NCBI RefSeq assembly: GCF_014635025.1
Contig: NZ_BMCE01000001.1
Span: 1,302,001-1,366,000 of the forward strand
Reading direction: 5' to 3'
DNA from: Fictibacillus barbaricus
GTDB lineage: Bacteria; Bacillota; Bacilli; Bacillales; Fictibacillaceae
DNA: 64,000 bases
Below are positions 1-9,328 of the stretch, piece by piece. Every line of letters starts with the position of its first letter. Positions within the stretch are counted from its first letter, which is position 1. Made by a program: the position numbers and the translations under genes. The notes under the pieces were generated by a model. It did not search any database, had not been told where the DNA came from, and saw only the letters and a list, made by a program, of their open reading frames with translations.

Positions 1-39
1 CTCGATAACGGAAAAAATTAAGACTAATCTTTAGGACCA

Positions 40-987
40 TTACTTCCTCTTCTTATTCAAAAGATTTAACGCTTTTTGAGTGTTCGCAAAATGCTTCTTA
101 GTTGCAGTATCAAATACGGACTCACCAAACTTTTCAACGAGTTCAGCTGCCTTCACATCCACATGCGGGCCAGCTCCTTTTGGAATAACCGTATGGAAAC
201 GAGCTCCTAGTTTATCCATCTCTTTTAGAAAGCTGTATCTTGCCAAAATGGAAGCAGCTGCTACGGAAAGATGAACGGATTCACCCTTTGTTGCGAAATA
301 AAGCCCTTCTTTTAAAAGGTTCTTCTCTTTCGTTAAGTAATTAAAATACACCCCTGGCTCACAAAACTGATCTACTAGGATACCATCGAGTTCTTCCCCC
401 TCAATTTTCGCTTTAACATTCTGAAGGGCGCGGTTATGTAAAATGGCTTTTATCTTGCCTTGACTCATTCCTTTCTGCTGAAGTTCATTGTATTTTTCGT
501 TGTTTAGAACCAGAAGGCTGTAAGGGACGGTATGTATGAGCTCTTTTGCGATTTGAACAATCTGTTTATCATTTAAGTGCTTTGAATCCTTTACGCCAAG
601 CTCCTTTACAAGCTCCAGCTGGTCTCGTGATACATAAGCTGCAGCAACAGTCATTGGTCCAAAATAATCACCAGTTCCAACTTCATCGCTTCCAATCATG
701 GATAACTCTGCAGCATTTTGGGGCGGTGCGTATCGATGAGGTGTTTTAGTTGATGTCTTGTTTTTTTCTTTAGCGGGTGAAACTTGACCCGAAAACTGCT
801 GTGAAGCTTTTTCTGCTCCCTTTCCCTGAAAGAGTACTTTTCCTGAATTGTAAGCTGTAACTGTACAATCACTAAGTTTTGCAGTAAAAACTGCTCCAGG
901 AGGTGTTTTACCTGAAATGGCATGTGATAGTTCCTTTTTCATTGCAAGTATCTCTGAGTCCGTCATTTTTTTTACAACATGAGCCAT
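40..987 (-). CDS. rnhC: Ribonuclease HIII
   Basis: This enzyme cleaves the RNA strand of RNA-DNA hybrids in the cytoplasm and helps remove R-loops and RNA primers. The 315-residue product has the expected two parts: an N-terminal TBP-like substrate-binding region (about residues 1-85) and an RNase H fold starting at the motif GSDEVGTGDYFGP near residue 99. That motif supplies the acidic Asp-Glu pair of the active site and has the GS-DE form of HIII rather than HII. A later Asp in LVDQF and the SVAAASILAR block fit the family. It is divergent from zapA, the arrangement seen in B. subtilis. The ATG start is preceded by an AGGAGG-type site. Confidence 0.97.
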   Translation of the reverse strand: MAHVVKKMTDSEILAMKKELSHAISGKTPPGAVFTAKLSDCTVTAYNSGKVLFQGKGAEKASQQFSGQVSPAKEKNKTSTKTPHRYAPPQNAAELSMIGSDEVGTGDYFGPMTVAAAYVSRDQLELVKELGVKDSKHLNDKQIVQIAKELIHTVPYSLLVLNNEKYNELQQKGMSQGKIKAILHNRALQNVKAKIEGEELDGILVDQFCEPGVYFNYLTKEKNLLKEGLYFATKGESVHLSVAAASILARYSFLKEMDKLGARFHTVIPKGAGPHVDVKAAELVEKFGESVFDTATKKHFANTQKALNLLNKKRK

Positions 988-1139
988 GACTAAATTCCTC
1001 CTATGATTACGAGATTTCCAAATATATCAAAAAAACTGAAATCATACAGAAATATTTTCATCTATGTACGATATTTGATAAGATAAAGATTAGAGTATCA
1101 TTAAATGAACGATCCTTTTCATGGCAGGGAGGTTATTTT

Positions 1140-1403
1140 GTGGCGGAAGACAAAAATAAAAACCGTACTACGGTCGAGATCTATGGACAGCGATATGTAA
1201 TTGCAGGGACCGAAACTTCCAGCCACATTCATTTAGTAGCTGACAAAGTAGATTTGAAAATGAGAGAAATTCAATCTCACAATCGGTTTCTTGATACGAA
1301 ACAACTTGCTGTACTAACAGCAGTAAATACAATGAGTGAATATTTAAAGATTAAAGAAGAGCTGAAAAAATTGCAACAGCGAATTGGAAAAGAGGAAGGT
1401 TAG
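1140..1403 (+). CDS. zapA: Cell division protein ZapA
   Basis: ZapA binds FtsZ and promotes bundling of its filaments at the division site. The 87-residue product has the short ZapA layout: an N-terminal beta region (TTVEIYGQRYVIAGTE) that starts the globular head, followed by a helical tail rich in Lys, Glu and Leu that forms the dimer or tetramer coiled coil. The start is GTG at 1140 with AGGGAGG seven bases upstream. It is the first gene of a run with cvpA, as in B. subtilis where these are yshA and yshB. Confidence 0.93.
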   Translation: MAEDKNKNRTTVEIYGQRYVIAGTETSSHIHLVADKVDLKMREIQSHNRFLDTKQLAVLTAVNTMSEYLKIKEELKKLQQRIGKEEG

Positions 1404-1404
1404 C

Positions 1405-1941
1405 ATGCTGGATTTAATTTTATTTATCGTATTATTAGGTGGGTTCTTGATCGGTTTAAAACGTGGTTTCATCATGCAATTGGTTCATTTAGCCGGATTT
1501 ATTGCGGCATATATTGTTGCTTATCTGTATTATGATGATTTAGCGCCAAAGCTGGAACTGTGGATTCCATATCCTTCTTCTAATGATAGCTCAGTATCAT
1601 TTTTGCTGAACAGCATCTCACTAGAGCAAGCTTATTATAATGCGATTGCCTTTGCTATTTTGTTCTTTGCAACAAAAATTATCCTGCAAATTATCGGTTC
1701 TATGCTAGATTTTCTGGCTCACTTGCCGATTCTCCATACGTTTAATAGATGGCTTGGCGGCTTGTTAGGGTTTGTGGAAGTATATTTGATCGTGTTCATC
1801 CTGTTATTTATTGCAACATTAGTACCGATTGAAGCCTTTCAAGCTCATTATGAAAATTCATGGATCGCACAGGGAATGGTCAAAAATACCCCCGTATTTT
1901 CTGAGTCAGTAAAGGAAATGTGGATGAAACATATGGCGTAA
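1405..1941 (+). CDS. CvpA family membrane protein
   Basis: A 178-residue membrane protein of the CvpA family (YshB in B. subtilis). Family members are linked to colicin V production in Escherichia coli, but the role in Bacillaceae is not settled. Four hydrophobic segments are visible, at about residues 3-22, 26-43, 72-95 and 110-133, with the typical GFLIGLKRGF start and the GGLLGFVEVYLIVFI block. I place the start at ATG 1405, two bases after the zapA stop, because a GAGGAAGG site lies in the zapA end. An in-frame TTG at 1384 is too far upstream to use it. A hairpin terminator follows directly. Confidence 0.85.
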   Translation: MLDLILFIVLLGGFLIGLKRGFIMQLVHLAGFIAAYIVAYLYYDDLAPKLELWIPYPSSNDSSVSFLLNSISLEQAYYNAIAFAILFFATKIILQIIGSMLDFLAHLPILHTFNRWLGGLLGFVEVYLIVFILLFIATLVPIEAFQAHYENSWIAQGMVKNTPVFSESVKEMWMKHMA

Positions 1942-1967
1942 CTTCTCCTTTGCGGAGAAGTTTTTTT
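1941..1967 (+). terminator. Rho-independent terminator after the CvpA gene
   Basis: ACTTCTCC and GGAGAAGT form an eight-base stem with a short loop, followed by seven T. It overlaps the last base of the CvpA stop codon and separates zapA-cvpA from polX. Confidence 0.85.
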
Positions 1968-2007
1968 ATTCAGCATCCTAAAGTATGCAATAGGAGGAGA
2001 GCTTAAC

Positions 2008-3723
2008 ATGGCGAATAAAAAAGAAGTCGTACGTGCGTTAGAGCAAATTGCACTTTATCTTGAAATATTAGGAGAGAATTCGTTTAAAGTTTCCGCATAC
2101 CGTAAAGCAGCCAATGCTTTAGAGGGTGATGAGCGGACGATGGAAGAAATAGATGATGTGTCAAAGATCAAAGGGATCGGGAAGGGTACTGCAACCGTTA
2201 TCCTTGAAATTGTGGAAAAAGGTGAATCAGAACTACTGGCTGAGCTTCAGGAAAAAGTCCCTTCTGAACTAATCACTTTATTACAAGTACCGAACTTAGG
2301 CGGAAAGAAGATTGCTAAACTTTATTCTGAGTTAGGCGTAACGAATATTGAAACTCTAAAAGAAGCATGTGAAAATGGTAAGGTACGGGAACTAGCGGGG
2401 TTTGGTGCGAAAACAGAAGAAAAAATTCTTGCTTCGTTAAAAGATTTCGGTAAACGGCCGGAAAGACTTCCAATTGCATATATGCTGCCGATCGCCGAAA
2501 GAATTGAAGCACAGCTCGCCAAAATGAAACACATTGAAAAGTTTTCTAGGGCGGGAAGTCTTAGAAGATACAGGGAAACGATTAAGGACCTAGATTTTAT
2601 TATATCAACAAAAAATCCAAAGGAAGTTAAAGAACAGCTGTTAAACTTACATGGGGTAACGGATGTTATTGCTGGCGGTGATACGAAAGTCTCCCTTGTA
2701 CTAGATGAGAATTTGTCCGTATCCGTTGACTTTAGAATCGTAGAGTCGAAGCAATTCGCTACTACCCTTCATCATTTTACAGGCTCGATGGATCATAATG
2801 TAAAAATGAGACAATTAGCAAAATCTAGAGGGGAAAAGATTAGCGAATATGGTGTTGAGAATACGGAAACAGGTGAAGTCCAAACGTTTACGAATGAAGA
2901 AGAGTTCTATTCGCATTTCGGACTGAACTGGATTCCACCTGAAGCTAGGGAAACTGGAGAAGAAATAGATCTATTTAAAGAAAGTCATGATCTCATACAG
3001 TTATCAGAAATCAAGGGGGATCTGCATCTTCACTCGACTTGGAGTGATGGAGCTTTCTCCATTGAAGAAATGGCTGAAGAAGCAAGAAGAAGAGGTTACG
3101 AGTACATGGCGATTACGGATCATTCTCAGTATCTGCGAGTAGCGAATGGGCTTACACCAGAAAGAATCCGAATGCAGCGTAAAGAGATCGACAAACTGAA
3201 TGAAAAATATTCGGATTTTAAAATATTTGCTGGAATCGAAATGGATATACTGCCAGACGGAACTTTGGACTATGATGATGATTTATTAGAAGAATTGGAT
3301 TTTGTAATTGCGAGCATTCATTCTGCCTTCTCACAAGATAAAAGCAAGATTATGAAGCGTTTAAAAACAGCACTTCTGCACAAGAAGGTTGATTTAATAG
3401 CTCACCCTACTGGCCGCTTGATCGGCCGAAGAAAAGGATACGACGCGGACATTGATTTGCTTTTAGAGCTGGCTTCAGAAACGAATACAGCCATCGAGCT
3501 AAATGCGAATCCAAATCGGCTTGATCTTGCACCTGAATACTTAAGAAAAGCACAGGACATGGGTGTGAAGATTGCGATTAATACAGATGCACATTATAAA
3601 GATACGATGAAACATATGGAGATTGGAGCCGCGGTTGCCCGAAAAGGTTTTATCCGAAAAGGCAGTGTTATAAACACGATGTCACGTAAAGAATTAGAAA
3701 CCTACTTAAACCGTAAAAGATAG
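2008..3723 (+). CDS. polX: Family X DNA polymerase with PHP exonuclease domain
   Basis: A gap-filling polymerase for base-excision repair. The 571-residue protein carries the bacterial PolX layout: helix-hairpin-helix and 8-kDa-like region (about 1-140; [10 protein letters not shown] and [13 protein letters not shown] are HhH motifs), palm and thumb (about 150-315; [18 protein letters not shown] contains the paired metal-binding Asp), then a PHP domain from about residue 336 with [25 protein letters not shown] and AHPTGR. The PHP metal ligands look intact, so a 3'-5' exonuclease or AP-endonuclease activity is expected from the family. It sits 34 bases before mutS2, so the two may be cotranscribed. 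Confidence 0.95.
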   Translation: MANKKEVVRALEQIALYLEILGENSFKVSAYRKAANALEGDERTMEEIDDVSKIKGIGKGTATVILEIVEKGESELLAELQEKVPSELITLLQVPNLGGKKIAKLYSELGVTNIETLKEACENGKVRELAGFGAKTEEKILASLKDFGKRPERLPIAYMLPIAERIEAQLAKMKHIEKFSRAGSLRRYRETIKDLDFIISTKNPKEVKEQLLNLHGVTDVIAGGDTKVSLVLDENLSVSVDFRIVESKQFATTLHHFTGSMDHNVKMRQLAKSRGEKISEYGVENTETGEVQTFTNEEEFYSHFGLNWIPPEARETGEEIDLFKESHDLIQLSEIKGDLHLHSTWSDGAFSIEEMAEEARRRGYEYMAITDHSQYLRVANGLTPERIRMQRKEIDKLNEKYSDFKIFAGIEMDILPDGTLDYDDDLLEELDFVIASIHSAFSQDKSKIMKRLKTALLHKKVDLIAHPTGRLIGRRKGYDADIDLLLELASETNTAIELNANPNRLDLAPEYLRKAQDMGVKIAINTDAHYKDTMKHMEIGAAVARKGFIRKGSVINTMSRKELETYLNRKR

Positions 3724-3758
3724 CTCTATATCCTCGTCTCGGATCAGGAGGAAAGTAT

Positions 3759-6116
3759 ATGCAAGAAAAAATGCTGCGTGTTTTAGAATTAAGAAAAGTG
3801 ATAGATCGGCTTAAAAAGCATGCAAGCTGTTCACTTGGACTAAAAAAAATTGATTCACTTGTTCCATTTACAACACTTGAAGAAGTGGACGAAGCACAAG
3901 AGGCAACAGATGAAGGGGTAAAAGTTCTCCGGTTAAAAGGCCAGGTTCCTTTTGGCGGAATCTTTGATATCTCCTCAAACGTAAAACGCTCTAAAATTGG
4001 AAGTCTTCTAAACGAAGAAGAATTGATGGATATCGCTTCAACTCTTTACGGCGGGAGACGTTTCAAGCGTTTTATTGAGGGATTAACAGAAGACGGAATC
4101 GAACTGCGTATTTTAAAACAAGCAGCAGATCAGATCATTCCTCTTCATGAACTAGAACAGTCCATTAAAAGCTGTATTGATGACCATGGCCATATGATGG
4201 ATAGTGCCAGTCCTGAACTGCGAGCGATCCGTCAGCAGCTTCGTACGTTTGAAGCAAGAGTACGAGAAAAGCTGGAATCCATCGTAAGATCCTCAAGCTA
4301 TCAGAAGATGCTATCAGACTCTATCATCACGATTCGTAATGACAGATTTGTTATTCCCGTTAAGCAAGAATACAGAGGGAGCTTTGGCGGGATGGTACAC
4401 GATCAATCTGCCAGCGGTGCAACTTTATTTATTGAACCGCAATCCGTGGTTATGGTTAACAATCAAGTAAAAGAAACAAAAGCGAAAGAAGCACGAGAGA
4501 TTGAAAAGATATTAAGAGAACTGACTGCCCAGGTTGCTGAGAGTGCCGATGATATTTTAATAAACGTAGAAATTTTAGCTGAAATGGATTTCATACTAGC
4601 AAAAGCCAGATTTGCTAATGAGTTAAAATGCACCCGTCCGATCATGAATGATAAAGGATATATCTCACTGAACAGCGGAAGACATCCCCTTCTTGATCAG
4701 GAAACGGTTGTTCCGACTAGCGTTAAACTGGGAGGAGAATATCAATCCCTTGTAATTACAGGTCCTAATACCGGTGGTAAGACGGTTACCCTCAAAACAA
4801 TAGGGCTTCTTACTTTGATGGCACAATGCGGACTTCAGATACCTGCTCAGGAAGAATCAGAAATGGCTGTGTTCAAAAGGATATTTGCAGACATTGGTGA
4901 TGAGCAATCGATTGAACAATCATTGAGTACGTTTTCTTCACATATGGTGAATATTGTAGATATTTTAAATAAAATCGATTATGAATCACTCGTTCTTTTT
5001 GATGAATTAGGTGCAGGAACCGATCCCCAGGAAGGAGCTGCACTTGCCATCTCCATCCTGGACTTTGTTTTTGCTAGAGGAGCACGTGTAGTAGCTACAA
5101 CGCATTACAGTGAACTAAAAGCATATGCCTATAATCGTCCAGGTGTCATGAACGCATCGGTTGAATTTGATGTGCAGACGCTAAGGCCTACATACAGATT
5201 GTTAGTAGGTGTGCCTGGAAGAAGTAATGCGTTTGAGATTTCAAAAAGACTGGGGCTTCGTCAAGATATCATTGATTCTGCTCGTTCCCAGATTAGTGAA
5301 GACGAAAACAAGATTGATAACATGATTAAATCACTTGAAGATAATCGGAAACAAGCAGAAAAAGAGATGGAAGAAGCGGAACATAGACGAAAGGAAGCGG
5401 AGTCTATTAAAGCTGATCTGGAGCGGGAGCTTGAGCTTTTCCAAAATGAAAAAGAACGACTATATGAGAGAGCGAAGCAAGAAGCCGAGCAAGCTGTTGA
5501 AAAAGCACGGGAAACAGCAGAAGAGATCATACGTGAAATCCGTGAACTGCAAAAAGCCGGCGGACAGATTAAAGAGCATAAACTGATCGAGGCAAAGAAG
5601 AGATTGGAAGAAGCAGTACCGAAGTCAAAAGCAAAAACAAAGAAACCTAAGGCTGAATCTACAAAGAAAGAATATGTTCCTGGTGATGAAGTTAGAGTCC
5701 TGAGTGTAGGGCAAAAAGGGCATATTGTTGAGAAAGTAAGCAGCACAGAGTATCAAGTGCAAATAGGAATCTTAAAGATGAATGTATCAGAAAAAGATCT
5801 TGAATGGGTAAAGCAAGCCAAAGCGAAACCTGAACCGCGTTCATTCGTAAGAGTAACTGGAACTTCTGATTCTTCCCGGCCTGAACTTGATTTGAGAGGA
5901 AAAAGATACGAAGATGCCATGCTTGAAGTAGACCGTTATTTAGATGAAGCACTGTTAGCAGGGTTTAACCAGGTATATATCATCCATGGTAAAGGAACGG
6001 GTGCACTTCGAAAGGGTGTACAAGAGCTCCTTAAGACGCATCGTAATGTAAAATCTACACGTATGGGTGCCGCTGGTGAAGGTGGAGGCGGTGTTACTGT
6101 CGCTGTGTTAAAGTAG
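3759..6116 (+). CDS. mutS2: Endonuclease/ribosome-rescue factor MutS2
   Basis: MutS2 is a MutS-family ATPase without the mismatch-recognition domain. In Bacillus it is linked to suppression of recombination and to splitting collided ribosomes. The 785-residue product shows the Walker A sequence GPNTGGKT at residues 335-342 and the Walker B block DELGAGTDP from 415. A long charged coiled coil runs from about 500 to 640, a KOW-like region from about 640, and a C-terminal Smr nuclease domain from about 707 ([22 protein letters not shown]). All parts are complete. The start is ATG with AGGAGGAAAG upstream. Confidence 0.97.
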   Translation: MQEKMLRVLELRKVIDRLKKHASCSLGLKKIDSLVPFTTLEEVDEAQEATDEGVKVLRLKGQVPFGGIFDISSNVKRSKIGSLLNEEELMDIASTLYGGRRFKRFIEGLTEDGIELRILKQAADQIIPLHELEQSIKSCIDDHGHMMDSASPELRAIRQQLRTFEARVREKLESIVRSSSYQKMLSDSIITIRNDRFVIPVKQEYRGSFGGMVHDQSASGATLFIEPQSVVMVNNQVKETKAKEAREIEKILRELTAQVAESADDILINVEILAEMDFILAKARFANELKCTRPIMNDKGYISLNSGRHPLLDQETVVPTSVKLGGEYQSLVITGPNTGGKTVTLKTIGLLTLMAQCGLQIPAQEESEMAVFKRIFADIGDEQSIEQSLSTFSSHMVNIVDILNKIDYESLVLFDELGAGTDPQEGAALAISILDFVFARGARVVATTHYSELKAYAYNRPGVMNASVEFDVQTLRPTYRLLVGVPGRSNAFEISKRLGLRQDIIDSARSQISEDENKIDNMIKSLEDNRKQAEKEMEEAEHRRKEAESIKADLERELELFQNEKERLYERAKQEAEQAVEKARETAEEIIREIRELQKAGGQIKEHKLIEAKKRLEEAVPKSKAKTKKPKAESTKKEYVPGDEVRVLSVGQKGHIVEKVSSTEYQVQIGILKMNVSEKDLEWVKQAKAKPEPRSFVRVTGTSDSSRPELDLRGKRYEDAMLEVDRYLDEALLAGFNQVYIIHGKGTGALRKGVQELLKTHRNVKSTRMGAAGEGGGGVTVAVLK

Positions 6117-6169
6117 TTTAGAGTTAGATAATAAAACCAACAAAGCCATTTGCAAAGGGGTACTGCTGG

Positions 6170-6574
6170 ATGGATTTTATGAGTAATGCTTTTGTTAAAA
6201 CGGCAGCCAACTACAGCGTTGTTGTGCTATGTCTTGTCGTGTTCTTAGCTGTTTTTGAGCTTGTTACCCGATATAAAAATTGGGTTGAAATCAAGAACGG
6301 CAACTTGTCAGTTGCAATGGCAACAGGTGGGAAAATCTTTGGTATCGCAAACATTTTCCGTTATTCAATTGCACAGAACGATTCATTGCTCATGATGATC
6401 ACATGGGGTATTTATGGATTTATATTACTTTTGATCGGATACTTTATCTTTGAGTTCCTCACACCAAAGTTTCAGATTGATAAAGAAATAGAAAGTGATA
6501 ATAAGGCTGTTGGTTTTATTTCAATGATCATTTCAATTGGCCTGTCGTTTGTAATCGGTGAAGGTATTGAATAG
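6170..6574 (+). CDS. DUF350 family membrane protein
   Basis: A 134-residue integral membrane protein matching YshE at this place in B. subtilis. Four hydrophobic segments are seen, at about residues 13-33, 49-65, 75-97 and 110-130, in the pattern of DUF350 proteins; no enzymatic motif is visible and the function is unknown. The ATG at 6170 has AAAGGGG nine bases upstream. It lies 53 bases after mutS2 and 15 bases before a tiny membrane-peptide gene that shares its terminator. Confidence 0.8.
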   Translation: MDFMSNAFVKTAANYSVVVLCLVVFLAVFELVTRYKNWVEIKNGNLSVAMATGGKIFGIANIFRYSIAQNDSLLMMITWGIYGFILLLIGYFIFEFLTPKFQIDKEIESDNKAVGFISMIISIGLSFVIGEGIE

Positions 6575-6589
6575 CTGAAGGGAACAGAT

Positions 6590-6673
6590 ATGGAAACATT
6601 ATTTAAAGTCTTGTTTGTACTAAGCGGTGTGTTTATCGCTGCAGGTCTTATTTATTTATTTTTCTTTGCATAA
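6590..6673 (+). CDS. Putative 27-residue single-span membrane peptide
   Basis: A short open frame, ATG to TAA, encoding a 27-residue peptide that is almost one transmembrane helix: METLFKVLFVLSG, then a small hydrophobic stretch ending LIYLFFFA. A GAAGGGAACAG site lies 5-12 bases before the ATG. The frame fills the gap between the DUF350 gene and a strong terminator, so it would be the last gene of the transcript. I do not recognise a family; the role could be as a partner of the DUF350 protein, which is inference. Confidence 0.55.
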   Translation: METLFKVLFVLSGVFIAAGLIYLFFFA

Positions 6674-6674
6674 G

Positions 6675-6713
6675 AAAAACCCAGGTCTCGTGTATGAGCC
6701 TGGGTTTTTTTTA
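6675..6713 (+). terminator. Rho-independent terminator
   Basis: AAAACCCAGG pairs with CCTGGGTTTT, followed by a run of T. It lies one base after the stop of the 27-residue frame. Confidence 0.9.
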
Positions 6714-6759
6714 GAACTACTTTACCGATAATTTTAAATTTTTAAAAAAGTATATAAAA

Positions 6760-6774
6760 TTGAATACGTTTTCA
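6760..6774. promoter_or_regulatory. Candidate cre (CcpA) site before lcfA
   Basis: TTGAATACGTTTTCA matches the cre consensus WTGNAANCGNWNNCW at 14 of 15 positions. It lies two bases before a TATAAT hexamer at 6776-6781, so bound CcpA would cover the promoter and repress. No good -35 hexamer was found for that TATAAT. Repression of fatty-acid activation by glucose fits the family biology. Confidence 0.5.
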
Positions 6775-6837
6775 ATATAATAGGAATAAAGATATAGAAT
6801 TTTTGAAGGAAGGCGTGAATTAAAGGAGGAGATGCAA

Positions 6838-8523
6838 GTGGAAAGAAGGTGGCTTAATAGTTACCCAAGTGAAATTCCGGGACATCTTGAATATGACAGC
6901 AAACCTTTATTCGCGTATTTAGAATCAGCAGCAGAAGAGAAAAAAGATAAAACTGCTGTACACTTTTTAGGAAAAACATTAACGTTTGGCGAGCTTCATG
7001 AGTGCAGTTTGCGTTTTGCACATGCTCTTTCAAAATTAGGAGTCGAAAAAGGGGACCGGGTCGCCATCATGCTCCCTAATTGTCCGCAGGCAGTCATTGC
7101 TTACTACGGAACACTATTTCTAGGAGCGATCGTCGTGCAAACCAATCCGCTTTATACGGAGAGGGAACTGCGCCATCAGCTATCTGACAGCGGTGCAAAA
7201 GTCATTGTAGGATTGGATCTCTTGTTTGGCAGAATCTCAGCGGTTCGAGCGGATACAAATATTGAACATATCGTGGTGACCTCGATTAAAGATTACCTGC
7301 CTTTTCCGAAAAATCTGCTTTATCCAATTGTTCAAAAGAGGCAGAATCCGACTGTGGTCGTCAATATTTCTTTCAATCACGAGGTTCATTCGTTTCGAGA
7401 TCTCCTTAAACGTTCACAGCCCGTTAAGCCACAGACAGAAGTATTTCCTGATGAAGATCTTGCCCTGCTGCAATACACCGGCGGTACAACGGGACCTGCA
7501 AAAGGTGTGATGTTAACTCACAAGAACCTTGTAACAAACGCACTTCAATGCAATGCATGGATGTACAAAAACAGGGATGGAAAAGAAAAGATCCTCGGGG
7601 CTTTGCCCTTCTTTCATGTTTATGGAATGACTTGTGTAATGAACCTGGGTATTATCACAAAAGCTGAGATGATCATTCTTCCTCGATTTGATCCGGCACA
7701 AGTATTGAAAACGATTCATAAGGAGCGTCCGACTCTGTTTCCGGGTGCACCGACCATGTATATTGCACTTTTGAATCATCCAGACCTTAAGAAATACGAT
7801 TTATCATCAATTACAGCTTGTATAAGCGGATCCGCTGCTTTGCCACTGGATGTTCAAGAAAAGTTTCAGGCTGTTATATCTGGTTCTTTGGTGGAAGGGT
7901 ATGGACTAACTGAAGCATCACCTGTTACGCATGCCAATTTAATTTACGGTAACCAGGTGAAAGGAAGTATCGGCTTGCCATGGCCGAATACGGAGGCCGC
8001 TATAATCTCGGCTGAAACGGGCGAATGGGCAGAACCTGGTGAGATCGGGGAACTGGCTGTTCGGGGACCGCAAGTTATGAAAGGCTATTGGAACCAACCA
8101 GAAGAAACCGCTTCTGTTTTCCGTGAAGACTGGCTTGTCACGGGTGACATGGGCTATATGGATGAAAAAGGCTACTTCTATATTGTGGACCGTAAAAAGG
8201 ATCTGATAATAGCTGGTGGTTTTAATATTTATCCCCGTGAAGTAGAAGAAGTCTTATATGAGCATGAAAAAGTTAAAGAAGCTGTAGTTGTTGGTGTGCC
8301 AGATGAGTATCGGGGCGAAACAGTAAAGGCATTTGTTGTGTTGAAAGAAGGCGTCGAATGTTCGGAAGAAGAATTAAATAAATTCTGCCGGGAACATTTG
8401 GCTTCGTTCAAAGTACCTAGACTTTATGAGTTTAGAAATGAGCTCCCAAAAACGATGGTAGGAAAGATATTAAGAAGGGTTCTACTAGAGGAAGAACGTG
8501 AAAAAGCGAAACATAACATTTAA
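6838..8523 (+). CDS. lcfA: Long-chain-fatty-acid--CoA ligase
   Basis: This enzyme activates fatty acids to acyl-CoA with ATP, the entry to beta-oxidation. It shows the adenylate-forming motifs in order: YTGGTTGPAKGVMLTH, the phosphate loop, at about residues 212-227; EGYGLTEASPV near 355; GELAVRGPQVMKGYW; TGDMGYMDEKGYFYIVDRKKD near 440; and the C-terminal PKTMVGKILRR lysine. I prefer GTG 6838 (561 residues) because AAAGGAGG at 6822-6829 is eight bases before it but only two before the ATG at 6832. A terminator separates it from fadR; in B. subtilis these genes are read together. Confidence 0.94.
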   Translation: MERRWLNSYPSEIPGHLEYDSKPLFAYLESAAEEKKDKTAVHFLGKTLTFGELHECSLRFAHALSKLGVEKGDRVAIMLPNCPQAVIAYYGTLFLGAIVVQTNPLYTERELRHQLSDSGAKVIVGLDLLFGRISAVRADTNIEHIVVTSIKDYLPFPKNLLYPIVQKRQNPTVVVNISFNHEVHSFRDLLKRSQPVKPQTEVFPDEDLALLQYTGGTTGPAKGVMLTHKNLVTNALQCNAWMYKNRDGKEKILGALPFFHVYGMTCVMNLGIITKAEMIILPRFDPAQVLKTIHKERPTLFPGAPTMYIALLNHPDLKKYDLSSITACISGSAALPLDVQEKFQAVISGSLVEGYGLTEASPVTHANLIYGNQVKGSIGLPWPNTEAAIISAETGEWAEPGEIGELAVRGPQVMKGYWNQPEETASVFREDWLVTGDMGYMDEKGYFYIVDRKKDLIIAGGFNIYPREVEEVLYEHEKVKEAVVVGVPDEYRGETVKAFVVLKEGVECSEEELNKFCREHLASFKVPRLYEFRNELPKTMVGKILRRVLLEEEREKAKHNI

Positions 8524-8552
8524 AAAAGCCGCCAATGCGCGGTTTTTTTTCT
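8523..8552 (+). terminator. Terminator after lcfA
   Basis: A-rich strand, CCGC and GCGG stem, then eight T. It splits lcfA from the fadR promoter just downstream. Confidence 0.7.
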
Positions 8553-8612
8553 TTTTCGGTTTTCATTAGAAGTTAAACTTGTAAAATGCATAAAAAAAAT
8601 GACATAATGAAA

Positions 8613-8642
8613 TTGACAGAAAAGAAAGATTTGTTTTACAAT
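8613..8642 (+). promoter_or_regulatory. Sigma-A promoter of fadR-fadB-etfBA
   Basis: A perfect -35 TTGACA (8613-8618), an 18-base spacer and -10 TACAAT (8637-8642). The FadR palindrome starts two bases downstream of the -10. Confidence 0.8.
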
Positions 8643-8643
8643 T

Positions 8644-8663
8644 ATGAATGAACAATCATTCAT
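8644..8663. promoter_or_regulatory. FadR operator
   Basis: ATGAATGA and TCATTCAT form perfect eight-base arms around the centre ACAA. This matches the B. subtilis FadR consensus TGAATGA-N4-TCATTCA. It covers the expected transcription start of the fadR operon, so FadR is predicted to repress its own genes until acyl-CoA releases it. Confidence 0.9.
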
Positions 8664-8704
8664 TTTTTTAAGTGATTGTGTTCTACACAAATGAGGCGAT
8701 CGTA

Positions 8705-9304
8705 ATGAAACGTAAAGGTCCAAAATACGAAAAAATAATTGATGCAGCTGTGAGTGTTATTGCAGAACATGGTTACCATCAATCCCAAGTATCAAAGATA
8801 GCGAAAGAAGCAGGTGTCGCTGACGGCACCATCTATCTATATTTTAAAAATAAAGAAGATCTGCTTGTTTCTGTTTTTAATGAGAAGATGGGGACCTTTA
8901 TCGAAAAAACAGAAAATGAGCTAAAGAGTAATGATTCAGCAATCGAGAAACTTAGAATTCTTGTCGAGATGCACTTTAAGCAACTGACTGCTGATTATGA
9001 ACTATCAATCGTTACCCAGCTAGAGCTGCGTCAGACGAACAGACAGCTTCGTGCCAAGATCGGGGAAGTATTAAAACGTTATTTGGATTTAATCGACTCT
9101 ATCTTAAAGGACGGTATGAATGAAGGTGTGTTTGTACACAACATGGATTACAGACTGGCTAGACAAATGATCTTTGGGACGATTGACGAAACAGCTACTA
9201 ACTGGGTCATGAACGACCATCGATATGATCTGCCAGCACTAGCTGGACCCGTTCATCAAATGCTGGTTAATGGTCTATCAGTCAGGACTGCTTATTCAGA
9301 GTGA
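8705..9304 (+). CDS. fadR: Fatty-acid degradation repressor FadR (TetR family)
   Basis: FadR represses beta-oxidation genes and leaves DNA when long-chain acyl-CoA binds. The 199-residue product begins MKRKGPKYEKIIDAA and has a TetR helix-turn-helix at about residues 25-50 (QVSKIAKEAGVADGTIYLYF), nearly the same as B. subtilis YsiA. The C-terminal ligand domain ends near RQMIFGTIDETATNWVMND. I start at ATG 8705, with GAGG eight bases upstream; an upstream GTG at 8672 would add 11 residues not seen in relatives. A palindromic operator lies about 40 bases before the start. Confidence 0.95.
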   Translation: MKRKGPKYEKIIDAAVSVIAEHGYHQSQVSKIAKEAGVADGTIYLYFKNKEDLLVSVFNEKMGTFIEKTENELKSNDSAIEKLRILVEMHFKQLTADYELSIVTQLELRQTNRQLRAKIGEVLKRYLDLIDSILKDGMNEGVFVHNMDYRLARQMIFGTIDETATNWVMNDHRYDLPALAGPVHQMLVNGLSVRTAYSE

Positions 9305-9328
9305 ATTCAATAGGAAGGGGCTGCAGAA

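Noticed and set aside
5261-5746. 161-codon minus-strand frame inside mutS2
   Set aside because: It is antisense to the charged coiled coil of MutS2, is Ser/Phe-rich in the way such shadows are, and has no ribosome site.
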